NCBI GenBank assembly: GCA_045837725.1
Contig: JBEWZL010000013.1
Coordinates: 124,001 to 188,000, forward strand
Length of the DNA: 64,000 nucleotides
Direction of reading: 5' to 3'
DNA from: Vermamoeba vermiformis
Lineage: Eukaryota > Tubulinea > Echinamoebida
The notes beneath the pieces were generated by a model. That model saw nothing but the letters and a program-made list of their open reading frames with translations, had not been told where the DNA came from and ran no database searches. Within the stretch, counting starts at the first letter, position 1. Each line of letters begins with the position of its first letter. The translations under genes were made by a program, and so were the position numbers. Of the stretch, positions 47,997 to 59,409 are shown one piece after another.

Positions 47997-49293
47997 TTAT
48001 TTTTGGCCCGGCACTATTGAAATATAAACAAAGTTATCAGGGTGCGACAAATTATTCGCGAGCCACACGAGTGGTGTATTCAATGGCGGTCTAATTCCTT
48101 GGACGACCACCGCACAATCTACAGCAACGTAATTTCCTTTTACGGCAGTCTCCTTGATTAACTCGGGAAATTTCGTTTTCAAAAACGCACCGAGAGTCGT
48201 CTCTTCCCCACTCGCGTCAATAGCCGGCACTGGCTCTTGCGTGAAGGGTCTGTCTTGTCTGCAGACACGCACTGGCACGCTCTTCATTTGGTCTTTGTCC
48301 GCGGTGAGCAACTCGTTTGACTTCCAGAATAGACTGAACCCGTCTAGCGGCACATATTAGTATTTATATGCAGGGATATAGGAAGGCGAGCAAGGGTGTG
48401 GGGTAGATATAAATGGGTTGTATATGATTATAGTGCTATAATAATGGAGCACAAAGGACTTACTGTTAATGAGCCCTTGCCACAAGTTCTCGGATTCTTG
48501 CAGCGACAACGTGTTAATTTTCTTGATGTCTCCGTGCTTCAAATAATTAGCCTATCGTGCGTAGTTAATATACGAAGCATATTATATAATAATTAATAAG
48601 ACGTACTTCTTTAACTGAGTTGTTGAAGTGTGATTGAATGGTTTGGATGTTGGGGCAGCGTAACAGTCGTGCAGTCGGGAAGCCTTGGAAATGTACGATC
48701 AAACTCCAGGGCAGTTCTTCGTTGCCATATAAATCATATAATACACCAACAGGAATGTGCCTGAACGAAGAGCAGATTTAGAATTAAAAATTAATTTTAT
48801 CGAGCTAAATTGAAAATTTGAAGGAAATTAGTCGCTACAATATTATTTGTTACCAATTATGCCAAATAATAGTATTTTTTGAATTGGGTCGGCTTGCATC
48901 CGAAATTTAGAAAATTGAAAAATTGAAATAAATAGTAATACCATTTTAAAGGAATCCTTGAGTCTGTTTCAAACCACATTTCGTCATTAATAGCTGGTAC
49001 TGATGCTTGGAAATATTGTTTAATTGGATCCGTCACCAAGGTGAAGTAAGTACTGCGAGAAATGTTCATCTGCGACCAAAAATTAAGGAGAAATATAATT
49101 CATCGTGTAAATAATATTAATATTCAATATAATGCATAATAAGCATTAAAATATTAATTTTGAAGGATACGAAAAATGGATTTGGTTTTTCTAAGGTGGT
49201 GACTTCGTTGCTCGCCAAATTGAAGACTATGGGGATAGTTCCTTCCCAAATTCTTTTTCTAAATTCACCGTCATTGGCAGCACCTTCGTTCAT
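47997..49293 (-). CDS. ATG5: Autophagy protein 5
   Basis: 279 residues in five exons: 49293-49171, 49069-48942, 48760-48607, 48551-48464 and 48343-47997. ATG5 is conjugated to ATG12 and with ATG16 forms the E3-like factor for ATG8 lipidation. Blocks: FRKRIWEGTIPIVFNLA, RSTYFTLVTDPIKQYFQASV, PLKWHIPVGVLYDLYG, LPWSLIVHFQGFP, HFNNSVKEANYLKHGD, SLFWKSNELL and the C-terminal ubiquitin-fold GIRPPLNTPLVWLANNLSHP, DNFVYISIVPGQK. The acceptor lysine for ATG12 (human K130, in SCMKEADALKH) corresponds to Lys134 in NNSVKEANYLKH, so conjugation should work. Length equals the family's. Confidence 0.96.
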
Positions 49294-49414
49294 ATTTGCA
49301 ACTTGTCTAGTGTTCTGTTGGTTCGTGTTAACAAAATGAAAAGTGAGCCATCCACAACAATTAGCCGTTTCGAGCGAACACCACTAGCGGTCATAATTCA
49401 TTAATGAGTATAAT
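49294..49414. promoter_or_regulatory. Divergent promoter region (ATG5 / acyltransferase)
   Basis: 121 bp between start codons. It includes a short upstream ATG (49404, MSII then stop) before the acyltransferase start. Confidence 0.5.
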
Positions 49415-50871
49415 ATGAGCAATACTTTATGGAGAAGAGTTGCAGCAGTCACATGGAACGAGCCCAACCATGCACTGGTATGTTTGTAATCGGATCTCTG
49501 TTACATTGCACTGCTTATTCAAGATATGCTAGTCATAATATATACGATATTAGAGGAAATATTTTTAAACGATATTTTGCATGTTTGCACGAGGCATTTC
49601 GAAGCACATTTCCGATCTCAATTTTTCTGAACCTCGTTAACACTTTAAAATATGTAGGTGTATGCTAAATATGATGTAGATGTTACAGAGCTCGAAATAA
49701 TTCTCAAACAATTATCAGCGCGCTGGGGCATTAAATTGACTTTAACGACGCTGTTATCGTGGGCCTGGGCGAGGTAAATCCTTATAAATAGCATCTAATT
49801 ATTCACAATATAATATTAGAGCGATGGGAGATAATCCGCTAGCCAACGCTATTGTGCGTGACGGAGTTTTGAAGCCTGTAAGTCGGATCTCCTTTGGATC
49901 TTGTTGTACAAGCGCTTATGACTGTTATTCCATAGCTACCATGCATCAAAGCATCATTAGTAGTTTCACTACCCAAATCAGATCAAGTTTGGCCAGTCAC
50001 CATCGAAAAAGCAGATCAGCTCAATTTAGAACAATACGCACAAGCATTAAAACAAAGCGTAATATCCGTAGTAACCTTAATAATGCAGCTTTATATTAAT
50101 TATAGCTATAGGTACATGCGATTAGAGAAAAGAAGGAAAAAGAGCTCGACGATCGACTGCTACCAAAGTTGCTGCCAGTAACTATCTTGAAGTGGTTGTT
50201 AGGGCTATTTACGACACTAAGGACTGATTATGGATTCAATCTCAATTGGATTGGCGTCGAGAACGAGCCTTTTCAAGTATGAACTGCAACCTTAATTGTA
50301 CGGATCTAACAAGTCTTTTACAGCCGTCGAGCTTCACTTGTACAAGTGTCGGAATGTATGATATGGATGACGGTAATAACAATATACTATATTAGTGCTA
50401 TATAATGTTATCTGAAGCTAATTATATCCTACTAGCATTCGCTACGTTTGCTCCGTTTCAACCAGTTCCATTTGTAGTCGCAATAGGCACAGCACGAGTA
50501 CGTATACATAACTAACATTATATGTAGTTATTATATTAATGGTTGTATTGTGCAGTGGAGGCCGTGGGTGATGGAGCAAGGCAGTACGCAACAAATTGTT
50601 CCGCGACGCATTGTACCATTTTGTTTGACCGCTGATCATCGTGTGATCGTATCCTTAATAGTTATCGTATTATTAATATTATATGGACCTCTCTTTTGTT
50701 TTCTTTGACCAGTTGTTTCAGGATGGAAAGTTAGGTAGCTCGTTGTGGGCAGATTTTAAGAAGCATTTGAATCAATTCAGCAAAGAATATGAAGGTCTAA
50801 TAGCGCATAATACGAACACTAATAATAATAACAATAATTATTCACTGCCTGTTGTACAGTCGAAGTTATAA
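49415..50871 (+). CDS. 2-oxoacid dehydrogenase E2-type acyltransferase domain protein without lipoyl domain
   Basis: 292 residues in nine exons: 49415-49477, 49658-49773, 49820-49877, 49936-50058, 50112-50276, 50324-50372, 50436-50497, 50556-50648 and 50722-50871. The fold of the E2 catalytic domain is seen from end to end: DVDVTELEIILKQLSARWGI, KLTLTTLLSWAWARAMGDNP, FAPFQPVPFVVAIGTAR and the catalytic motif DHRVIDG, which is assembled across the 50649-50721 intron (His and Asp both kept). No lipoyl or E1/E3-binding domain precedes it, and there is no mitochondrial leader. So it is probably a stand-alone acyltransferase of unknown substrate rather than a pyruvate dehydrogenase core. The C-terminus carries an NTNTNNNNNN run. 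Confidence 0.82.
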
Positions 50872-51228
50872 ATTACCCTAAAATGGAGCCGCTCTTCTCC
50901 CGTTCTGTGTGCTATTTAAGTATTAATTCGTGGAAATACTAGTTATACATCACATATAGTAAAGTAAAAAAGTGCGAATTCAAAACGGTCTGATCGCTGA
51001 ACACGAAAAATTAAACTATGCTAAAAGGCTTAGAACTCAAATAGTAGCCTCCCAAGCGTTGGTGTTTGTGCAAGGAATTTTTCTGGTTGGTCGTGGAAGA
51101 GCAGTCAGACCGAAATTGGAAACGCACATGTTAGGGGTCCCCGTTAGTTCGGTAAGAAATTGAACTGAATTTCATGTTCCAACATTTGCGCAACTGAACA
51201 ACACGGCGGCTAGTACTATTGAGCCAAT
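50872..51228. other. Spacer between tandem plus-strand genes
   Basis: 357 bp. It contains a 63-codon frame at 50972 with no resemblance to anything; not called. It should include the promoter of the MAPK-like gene. Confidence 0.4.
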
Positions 51229-52935
51229 ATGGAGGAATTTCCGGAAGGATTAAGGAAATATTACGAGGATGTTGAAAAGTACAGCTCTGACGTACGGTTT
51301 GTCTGCATCTAAATTTGAAACTTGATTAATGTAAGTCTTTAGTATGATGGCAGAGTATATAAGTGTGTTCATAAAACCAAGAAGACGATTGTGCTAATTA
51401 AAGAGGTATCTGATTATTTGCGCCAGGCAGAGGCAAAGATGTTTTTTAGAAAATTGTTTATTTGGCTTGATCTGCTCAACCACGAAAATATTTTGCAGCT
51501 ATATTACGTGCACAGAATAGATAATAAGGTTTACCTTGCATATGAACATATGGGTAAGCTTGAACATTAATTTTGCGACGTTTTCCAAATTTAATTTTTT
51601 TTTTATGTTCAGCGTCAGATCTGCACGCCGTAGCACGAGCACAAATACTTCTAGACGTTCATATTAGATACTTTACATATGAAATACTTCGTTTATTCAA
51701 ATATGCGCATTCAGCAGGCTTGATCTTCCGTGACCTTCGGGTAAAGATTATTAGCCTTAATATTTACATATATCCTCCGTATTAATTATGACTAATGTAA
51801 TATAGTCAGTTTTATTTGGGGTGAATGAGGACTGCACGATGAAATTGATGGAATTGAACGACGCTTTTGTTCAAAGCGATATTGCGGGCGACACTGAAAT
51901 TCGCGATCGAGTGATTTCGAATCGATGGTATCGTCCTCCAGAGCATATGGTAGGCACTCCTGAGTAAGTCATACTATTACGAAAGCAATCAACGAATGAT
52001 CAGATCAGATCTGACCGAATCTAATTTTTCATTAGCGAGGAACTTACTCCGGCGTATGATATGTGGGCACTCGGTTGTATTCTAGGAGAAATGCTAGGAA
52101 AAACGCCATTTACTGGCTATTCAACGATGAATCAGATGGAAAGAATCGTCGAATTTGTTGGATTCCCGACTCAACAAGACTTAGAAGACATGAAGTCACC
52201 ATATGTTGCTGCAATAATGGAGGCCGTGGTTGTTCCACAAGTATTTCGAGATTTTAAAGAGATTTATCCTAACGCATCTGAAGATGCGCTCGATCTACTC
52301 AAAAAATTGCTGCAATTCAATCCGAAGAAGAGAATCACTGCGGATGAGGCTTTAAAGCACAAATTCGTCGCACAATTTCACGGATGCATGCCAGAAAACG
52401 AATGCCCAAACAAAATAACTTTTCCGTTTGACGACGCTCAATTCTCCGATAAACAATACACCGAGAAGATATTGCAAGAATTTATTGCAAAATTAACGCT
52501 AAAAGTACACGAGCCATTAACGTCTACACTGATATTAGCGCACAACATTGCACGCAGTTCAGAGGCCCTCGCATTGCTACCCATTGAAATATGGCTGTTG
52601 ATATTCAAAATGATGGACGGACCAGCACAGTCCGACGACAAAATTGGATTGCACGAGAAGACAGCTGCGCAAGTGTTCAATCATTATTTTAGAACTGGAC
52701 GGAAAGTAAGATACAATCAGCCAGGCGTCAATAATGACAGCGAATGAAAAAGGCAAATGTGACTGCCGAATATCAAGAACGTAGCTACTGGAAGAAAGTG
52801 CCGCTACGGCCACTTATCAAGTCACAAGGAGACTCGTACACATTCAAAATTGTTGGCATGCAATACGATCCTTCGGCGACTGTTGCTTCATTAGCAGGAC
52901 CACAGCACTTTCTAACATTATACCCCGACATGTAA
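51229..52935 (+). CDS. MAPK-like pseudokinase with C-terminal F-box-like extension
   Basis: 470 residues in six exons: 51229-51291, 51343-51553, 51613-51740, 51806-51963, 52036-52705 and 52753-52935. The fold is of the MAP kinase group: VAIK lysine in TIVLIKEV, then SNRWYRPPEHM (the RWYRAPE element), YDMWALGCILGEMLGKTPFT, LLKKLLQFNPKKRITADEAL. It lacks a glycine loop, has FRDLR without the following Asn, and MELND instead of DFG. It also has no TxY activation site, so catalysis is unlikely. After the kinase fold comes LLPIEIWLLIFKMMDG, an F-box-like start, and a tail with ERSYWKKVPLRPL. The last intron (52706-52752, 47 nt) joins what would otherwise be a separate 63-codon frame; without splicing the protein ends at 52747. 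Confidence 0.78.
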
Positions 52936-52983
52936 TCGATGATGCATAGATGGAACTCCAACCAAAACAGCATTAAGATCTAT
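52936..52983. other. Very short convergent spacer
   Basis: 48 bp between two stop codons; the 3' UTRs must be tiny or overlap. Confidence 0.5.
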
Positions 52984-54661
52984 TTATAGAATCGCTAGCC
53001 AAGCCACAATACAAAGAACTACAAAAATAAAATATTTTGCAGTATTTCCAGCAGCGGAGCTCGTTGTGTGAGTGCACTCCGGAGTGTCAACAATTGCATC
53101 ACTTGGAGTGGCGAGAGGACTGTCATTAGTGCTTGGTGCAGCTACTGGCGAACTATCCACGGCCAGTGCAAATGGATTCTCAGTCACTTTGGTGCAGCGG
53201 TCCATGAGGCCCTGACAGTCGTTGAGCAGTGACGTGTTTGACGTGACGAGATCAATGACAGATTGGATGTCACACTCGTCGTAAGTGACACGCTCGACAC
53301 CCTCCTTGCGGTAGTACCAATCAGCTACATTTTGCGCGATGGTTCTGCCTTGAATAGCGAGGCCATTCCACTCCAACACGTGCTTGAAACACGTGGTCAC
53401 GAACACAGCATCGTTCATTGGATTTCGTTTCAAGTCCGTCAACAGTGAGCTGCGCACGTACTCGCCAACACGCATCACGTAGTCCCCGGCCCCTGAAGCA
53501 GCCAAAGCAGCACTGATTGGTGAAGGAAAGCGCAAGTTCTGGAGCAGTGACGTGTCGAGCAGTGATTGGGCCGAGTACAGTCTGTTGGGCAGATAGTTCC
53601 AGCCGTAGAGCGGAAAGCCGCAGTACGATGCGTTGGTTGGATTAGCTGCGGCACAGTCAGCATTCACACGACCTTTGTACAGCACTGAAAATGCGAGGGA
53701 CAAACTGTCTGGCAGCGACGGACCAGTCCACGAGGGCGTGAAGTCAGTGAACCACCCTGCATTCATTAGCGCTGATATGCTTGCATTGGGCACTCGCTAT
53801 AAAACATAACGGTGTTAGCTCTTGATTAGTATTTTGATGCACGTGTACATTGTTGAGCCAGTCAATGTTTGAGGTCACGCCTAACGCTCCAGCACTGCCA
53901 CCAGCCATCAAAACTTCCGTAGCATTATTGAAGCCGTACTTGGCAATAATATCTATGGGTTGAATCATCTGTAAGTATTTATACTAGTGCGCAGCCAGGC
54001 CCTGAACTGACCCTCAATGACAGCTTTGAAAATCAAATGACCCGCAAAGTATAGCCCAAAAGTCACCGTTGAGTTTTCAGTCTGCGTGCCAGTCCACAAG
54101 TCACCGCTGCAATACGGAATATGCACGCGTGTCCAGTTGTAGAAACCCTATAACAATGACACGTGTCAGAAGATCCCAACTTTTCAGCTGCGAGTGGATA
54201 CTTACCGGATTAGAACTTTGGTTGGGACTAGTATACGTACCAGTATAGCTAGCGCCAAAATAATTGCTCGAACCCAAGCTAGTCTGTTTGAAAAATAAGA
54301 AACGAAAATTCAATCATTGCATACTGTAGTACGAGCAGTGCAACCAGCTTTATCAAAGCATAAGCCACCTCCTTCGAGTGAGATCACCCACTTCGTAGAT
54401 TCCGCGCCTATTCAGTGGTTGTCAAAGAGTATGTTGATTAAATGATGGATCTTTAGAGATCTTACCTGCTTCAAAATAATAGCCTGCATTCGATCCATCG
54501 AGACTAATTATGTTAAAATTAAATGTCTTGTACAAATGTTCGGCTAGTTACCATCTGGCCCCTGTTTGATCTACGGCACCGAGCAATGCCAGAGATAAAT
54601 TGGCATCACAGTACCTAAATACAGCCAACAAAAGGGTAGTTAATAATATGCACTTGATCAT
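52984..54661 (-). CDS. Notum / pectin acetylesterase family hydrolase, secreted, GPI-type tail
   Basis: A signal peptide (MIKCILLTTLLLAVFRYCDA) starts the protein. The alpha/beta hydrolase carries CLDGSNAGYYFEAGAESTKW, VISLEGGGLCFDKAGC, GFYNWTRVHIPYCSGDLWTG and the nucleophile elbow AGGSAGALG. Asp is probably in NAGWFTDF and the catalytic His in FVTTCFKHVLEW. A Ser/Thr/Pro region and a hydrophobic end (YFIFVVLCIVAWLAIL) suggest a GPI signal or a membrane anchor. Members deacetylate pectin (plants, bacteria) or remove palmitoleate from Wnt (Notum). With no Wnt expected in a protist, carbohydrate deacetylation is more likely. The donor before MIQPIDII is uncertain: GTCATT keeps the frame (intron 53 nt). 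About 450 residues. Confidence 0.87.
54157..54168. repeat. Intronic palindrome TGACACGTGTCA
   Basis: Exact copy in an intron of the Notum-like gene, about ten bases before the acceptor in gene sense. Confidence 0.8.
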
Positions 54662-55053
54662 CCTCGCGTGGCTGAATGTGCAAAAACGCAATAAAAATGT
54701 CTCCGTAATTTTCAATTCATTTGGACAATTTGTTGTCAAAATCTCTGGCAACAATTACATCATTGGTACTTATTTAATTAACTCCTATCATATCTTTATC
54801 GCTAATGAAGGGATATTTTATCGGCAAACGTTTCTTTCTCTAGCGATTCTTTTTCTCTTGCAGGCTAGCCGGCTTGGTCTTAAAATTGCCATTACAAATT
54901 AATGTCCATATACAGCGTGTTAAAGCCCAAAGTTGTCTTCGTTCCAGACGAATCCAGAAGGGTCTAAAATTGACCCGCCGTCAAATGACCAAATTTTGTC
55001 CGTTTCTAAAGATATTTTTGTCATTTTGATTTGTTTCCATCTACACGATCACT
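54662..55053. other. Divergent intergenic region (Notum-like / GH63)
   Basis: 392 bp with both promoters. A 100-codon frame at 54600 overlaps the Notum exon antisense and is not called. Confidence 0.4.
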
Positions 55054-58000
55054 ATGGACTGCAGAAAATTCACAGTAATCGATCCAGAGACTATCTCTAC
55101 GGAAGAAGAAAGGAGATTAGCTCGGGATGCATCTCGTGAGGCAAATTGGAAAAGATGGGGTAATTATGACGTCCTTTACCGATTAATAATTAAAAAATAT
55201 TATTTTACTCATATTTATGCTGTTAATTGAGATTAACTAAGCGAATTGCGTGCTAAATTTACATCTGACAGGACCTTACTTATCTGAGAGACAATGGGCC
55301 ACGGTGCGAGAGGTAAATAATGATTAGCATATATTTGTTATTTGAATGCATAATTTCACAAATAGCGGCTCAAGAGCTAACGCCGGAACGGCAGCATCCA
55401 AAAATCTTTTGTTATTAAAATTAGAATAATTCAAGCTTGCGTGCATTTGGCAGTACTATATTGATACTATATTACCCGATCATTAAAAGGCCTAAAATTA
55501 TTCTAGTTCTAGAATGTTCTACGGCAGCTAAATCCGTTTTGAGACACAAGATTTCTAATACGCTTAATAGGATTATTCCGAAAACGGAGACGTATGGAAC
55601 TATTTTACGCACGATCAATCGCGAAGGTAGAGCTATTATTGCACTCATTTACGCAAACGACCTTTGGATCCACATTTTATAATTTTATTTCAAGCGTAAT
55701 TACTAATCAAATTTAATAGCCGCGCTTATCGATGGGGTGAAGACGGTATTTTAGGCATTTGCGATCGCGAGGTAAAACTTTAATTTTATTTTAATTTCTT
55801 TCTAAATATTTGTAGTGCCGATTATGCTTTGCCTTGGCTTTATGGAACGAAAAAGGTACATATATTACATGATCACCGTATTCTTTAAAGAACATAAAGC
55901 TAATAAATGCAGATCCGATTTTGAAAGAAAGAATTTTCGGTCTGACCGGAGCAGAAGGCAATCACGGAGAAGACCCTAAAGAGCTGTATTTTTACGTTGA
56001 CTCGACTCCTACGCACTCTTATATGAAAGGTACATAATACTACACCTCCGCTAATGAAAACTAACTCTTTTTCAGGCCTGTACAAATATCCTCAGGCTGA
56101 ATATCCTTACGCCAAACTCGCTGCTGAAAACAGAAAACGAACCAGAGACGAGCCTGAATATGAATTATATGATACTGGTACGATATTGCTACATTTTTTA
56201 AATATGACGGCTAATTTATATTTTGACTAGGTATTTTTGAAGAAAACAGATATTTTGACGTGCAAGTGGAATATGCCAAAGCAGCGGACAATGATATTTT
56301 GATCAAATTGACAGTCAGCAACAGAGGACCCGATACAGCTACTATTCACGTCTTGCCAACGATTTGGTTCAGAAACACGTGGATCTGGGGCTGCACTCAC
56401 GAGGGCTGTTGGATGAAGCCCAAGATCAAGGACAGATCTCCATTTGTACGTGACACGTGTCATTGGTTTTGCTAGCGTGGTGGCTAACATTTCCTTTTTA
56501 GGAAGTCGAGACATCGCACGAGTCCCTGGAGCCGTTCGTGTTCCAAGTCGAAGATCAGCCTGACTGGCTCTACACGGACAATGAAAGCAACAATGTCGCG
56601 CTGTGGGGACCTAGCGCTGAAAACTCCTCCAAGTACACCAAGGACGCGTTCCACCGCTACTTGGTACGCATCATATTCCTTTCGTATTTATCAGTTTTAT
56701 ATGATACTTTAAGGTTTAATAAGGGTTGTGACTTACACTATGAATAATAGATTAAAGGAGAAAAAGACGCTGTTAACCCAAAGCCACGTGGCACTAAAGT
56801 GGCTGCTCATCAGCGACTCGAAATTCCTGGTGGTCAAACACGCGTGTTGAAGATGAGAATGTTCGCGCCTAGCAAACCTACGGGCATTCCTCAAGAACAC
56901 AAAGCCGCCTTTGGTACGTGCAACAGATTCCATTCCTTAGATGAAAAACTAATTTTTTTTCATAGCCGCTTTTGACGCCATGTTTGACAAGCGAGTGCAA
57001 GAAGCCGATGAATTCTACGGCAAAGTTATTCCCGCCAACCTGTCGCGCGAAGAAAAGAACACTGCTCGCCAAGCCTTTGCGGGTCTATTGTGGGGCAAAC
57101 AATTTTATCACTACATTGTCAAGGACTGGATTGACGGTGATCCAGGTACGCGCCAAACAATAATCAATGTGACATCTGACATTAATACTGCTGATAGAGC
57201 AATTGAAGCCGCCAGAGAATAGAAAGAAAGGTCGTAATTCAGATTGGGGTCACTTGTTCAATCGCGACATTATCAGCATGCCCGACAAGTGGGAGTACCC
57301 CTGGTACGCCTCGTGGGACTTGGCTTTCCACATGGTGCCCTTCGCTGAGATTGATCCGTACTTTGCCAAGGACCAATTGATTCTCTTCTTGCGCGAGTGG
57401 TACATGCATCCCAACGGTACGTGCGAAGGGCTGACTTTGACGATCCGAGACTCATTTCCTAATTTAGGCATGATCCCCGCATACGAATGGAACTTCTCCG
57501 ATGTCAACCCGCCAGTGCACGCATGGGTACGTAGCTATTTCCTTTTATGGTAAGGCTAGTGTTAACGTGTTAACCAGGCTGCATGGAAAGTCTACAAAAT
57601 GACCGGCAAGAAAGACAAGGGATTTTTGATGCGAGTCTTCCAGAAGTTGTTGCTCAACTTCACGTGGTGGGTCAACAGAAAAGATATGTCAGGCAATCAC
57701 ATCTTCTCGGGTGGTTTCTTGGGTCTCGATAACATTTCAATTTTTGATCGCTCAACGACACGCGACCTCGAACAAGCTGATGCTACCAGCTGGATGGCTT
57801 TCTTCTGCGCTAGCATGCTCAAGATTGCCATTGAATTGGCTCAGCACTTCCCTGCCATGGAGGACATTGCCTCGAAGTTTTTCGAACACTTTGGTAAGGG
57901 AGTTAAAAGTAATAATTGATTTAGCTAACTGTCTCTAGTCGCTATTGTTGACGCTATGAACACGCTGGGAGGAACTGGTCTTTGGGTAAGTGCCTTAAAG

Positions 58001-59180
58001 ACAAGAATTCTAGGAGCTATGCAATTGACACGTGTCATATAGGACGAGACAGATGGTTTCTACTACGATCAGCTCAAAGCAGGCAATGATCGTGTACCTC
58101 TGCGTATCCGTTCAATGGTCGGTTTGATTCCGCTCTGCGCTGTTAACGTGCTCAAGTCCAAGGACATTGAAAACTTGCACGGCTTCAAGCGTCGTATGGA
58201 ATGGTTCTTGAACAACCGCAAAGGTAGGCACAAGCGCCTAATATGAATATGCATCACGAGCTCTAACACTTTTGACCAGATTTGGGTCGTCACATCTCGT
58301 GGATGCAAAGCGGCGATTCTGCACGACCTAACTACTACTTGTTGGCCGTGCCAAGTGAAGAACGTACGTATAAACTGCTAGTATTTCCAAGAAGGAGGAC
58401 TAACGTGCTTCAGGCCTGGTTCGTGTGCTGCACTATTTGTTCAAAGAAGACGAGTTCTTGTCGCCCTACGGCATTCGCTCCATGTCCAAGAAGTACGAGA
58501 AAGAGCCGTACACCTTCAAAGAGGGCGACAAGGTCTACACGATCAATTACTTGCCTGGCGAGTCCAACATTGATTTGTTCGGTGGTAACTCCAACTGGCG
58601 TGGTCCTATTTGGTTCCCTGTCAACTGTTTGCTCATTGAAGCTTTGCACAAATTCGCGAGGTATGTCTTTTCAGTGAACGATACTCGCATTAACTGACAC
58701 GTGTCAATTGCAGATACTACGGTGATAAACTTCAAGTCGAGTATCCCACGGGCTCGGGTGTCAAAATGGGTCTCGAAGAGTGCGCTGTAAGTGCTGGCTA
58801 TATATTTAGTTGCAAGACTTTGCATTAATTTTTCACAACTTTTACAGCAAGACATCCGCCGCCGCATGACAAAGATCTTTTTGCCCAGTGCTGAAGCTGA
58901 CGGAGCACGACCTTGCTTCGGTGACAACGAGCACTTCAAAGCAGATCCGCACTGGAAGAATTTGTTGTTGTTCCACGAGTACTTCCACGCTGACTCGGGC
59001 AAGGGTCTTGGCGCAGAGTACGTAGATCTGGTATTGCCTTTTATGGTAACCGTGCTCTAACCAACTTCCTTTTATAGACATCAAACAGGCTGGACTGGAC
59101 TCATCGCGTATCATTTGTTACATTTGACGAAGAAGGGTCGTAGTCAATCCAACCTGGATGAGAAGGCCAATGGCAAGTGA
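55054..59180 (+). CDS. GH63 family glucosidase, bacterial-type, cytosolic
   Basis: About 930-960 residues in some 18 exons. The N-terminus has no signal peptide. It closely follows the large GH63 'glucosidase' proteins common in bacteria: [156 protein letters not shown] and the end [15 protein letters not shown]. The candidate acid is the Asp of ASWDLAFH and the base the Glu of GAEHQTGW, by analogy with the family. The preferred sugar is probably an alpha-glucoside. The first large intron (about 55311-55570) holds an unrelated open frame. Three introns carry the palindrome. Bacterial transfer followed by intron gain is plausible. Confidence 0.9.
56451..56462. repeat. Intronic palindrome TGACACGTGTCA
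   Basis: Exact copy in a GH63 intron, immediately after the GTACG donor. Confidence 0.8.
58026..58037. repeat. Intronic palindrome TGACACGTGTCA
   Basis: Exact copy in a GH63 intron, ending six bases before the exon that begins DETDGFYY. Confidence 0.8.
58695..58706. repeat. Intronic palindrome TGACACGTGTCA
   Basis: Exact copy in a GH63 intron, about seven bases before the exon encoding [10 protein letters not shown]. Confidence 0.8.
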
Positions 59181-59409
59181 GATCTGATTCGGTTGTAATT
59201 GCTGGGTGCTACGTGCTAGGGATCAATAATGTTGTATAAATACAATTAAATGCATTAAAGTTTCGTGACGTTAGCTCTTTGATAACACTCTTAAACGGAA
59301 TGCAACCTAAATAGACCAATAGAAATCAAGATAAAAATAGTTCGTACACTGTGCCGTTTTACTTTTTTCAGTTATTCTAATTGAATAATACGAGGACAAG
59401 GTTGCAATA
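59181..59409. other. Spacer between tandem plus-strand genes
   Basis: 229 bp between the GH63 stop and the next start, AT-rich. Confidence 0.4.

Noticed and set aside
48607-48760. Apparent loss of the ATG12-acceptor lysine in ATG5 (Gln at VHFQGFP)
   Set aside because: Counting along human ATG5 shows K130 lies in SCMKEADALKH, not in VHFKSFP. The aligned residue here, Lys134 in NNSVKEANYLKH, is present.
52744-52935. Separate 63-codon gene starting at the ATGA overlap with the MAPK-like stop
   Set aside because: A GTAAG donor at 52706 and an AAAAG acceptor at 52752 join it in frame to the MAPK-like gene, and overlapping ATGA starts are not expected in eukaryotic mRNAs.
53990-54040. Donor GTCAGT for the intron before MIQPIDII in the Notum-like gene
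   Set aside because: It puts the downstream exon out of phase. The slightly upstream GTCATT gives a 53-nt intron and keeps the frame into AGGSAGALG, so it is preferred though weaker.
55437-55682. 81-codon frame in a GH63 intron
   Set aside because: Only its end overlaps a real exon ([12 protein letters not shown], read in another frame). The rest is intron and shows no family features.
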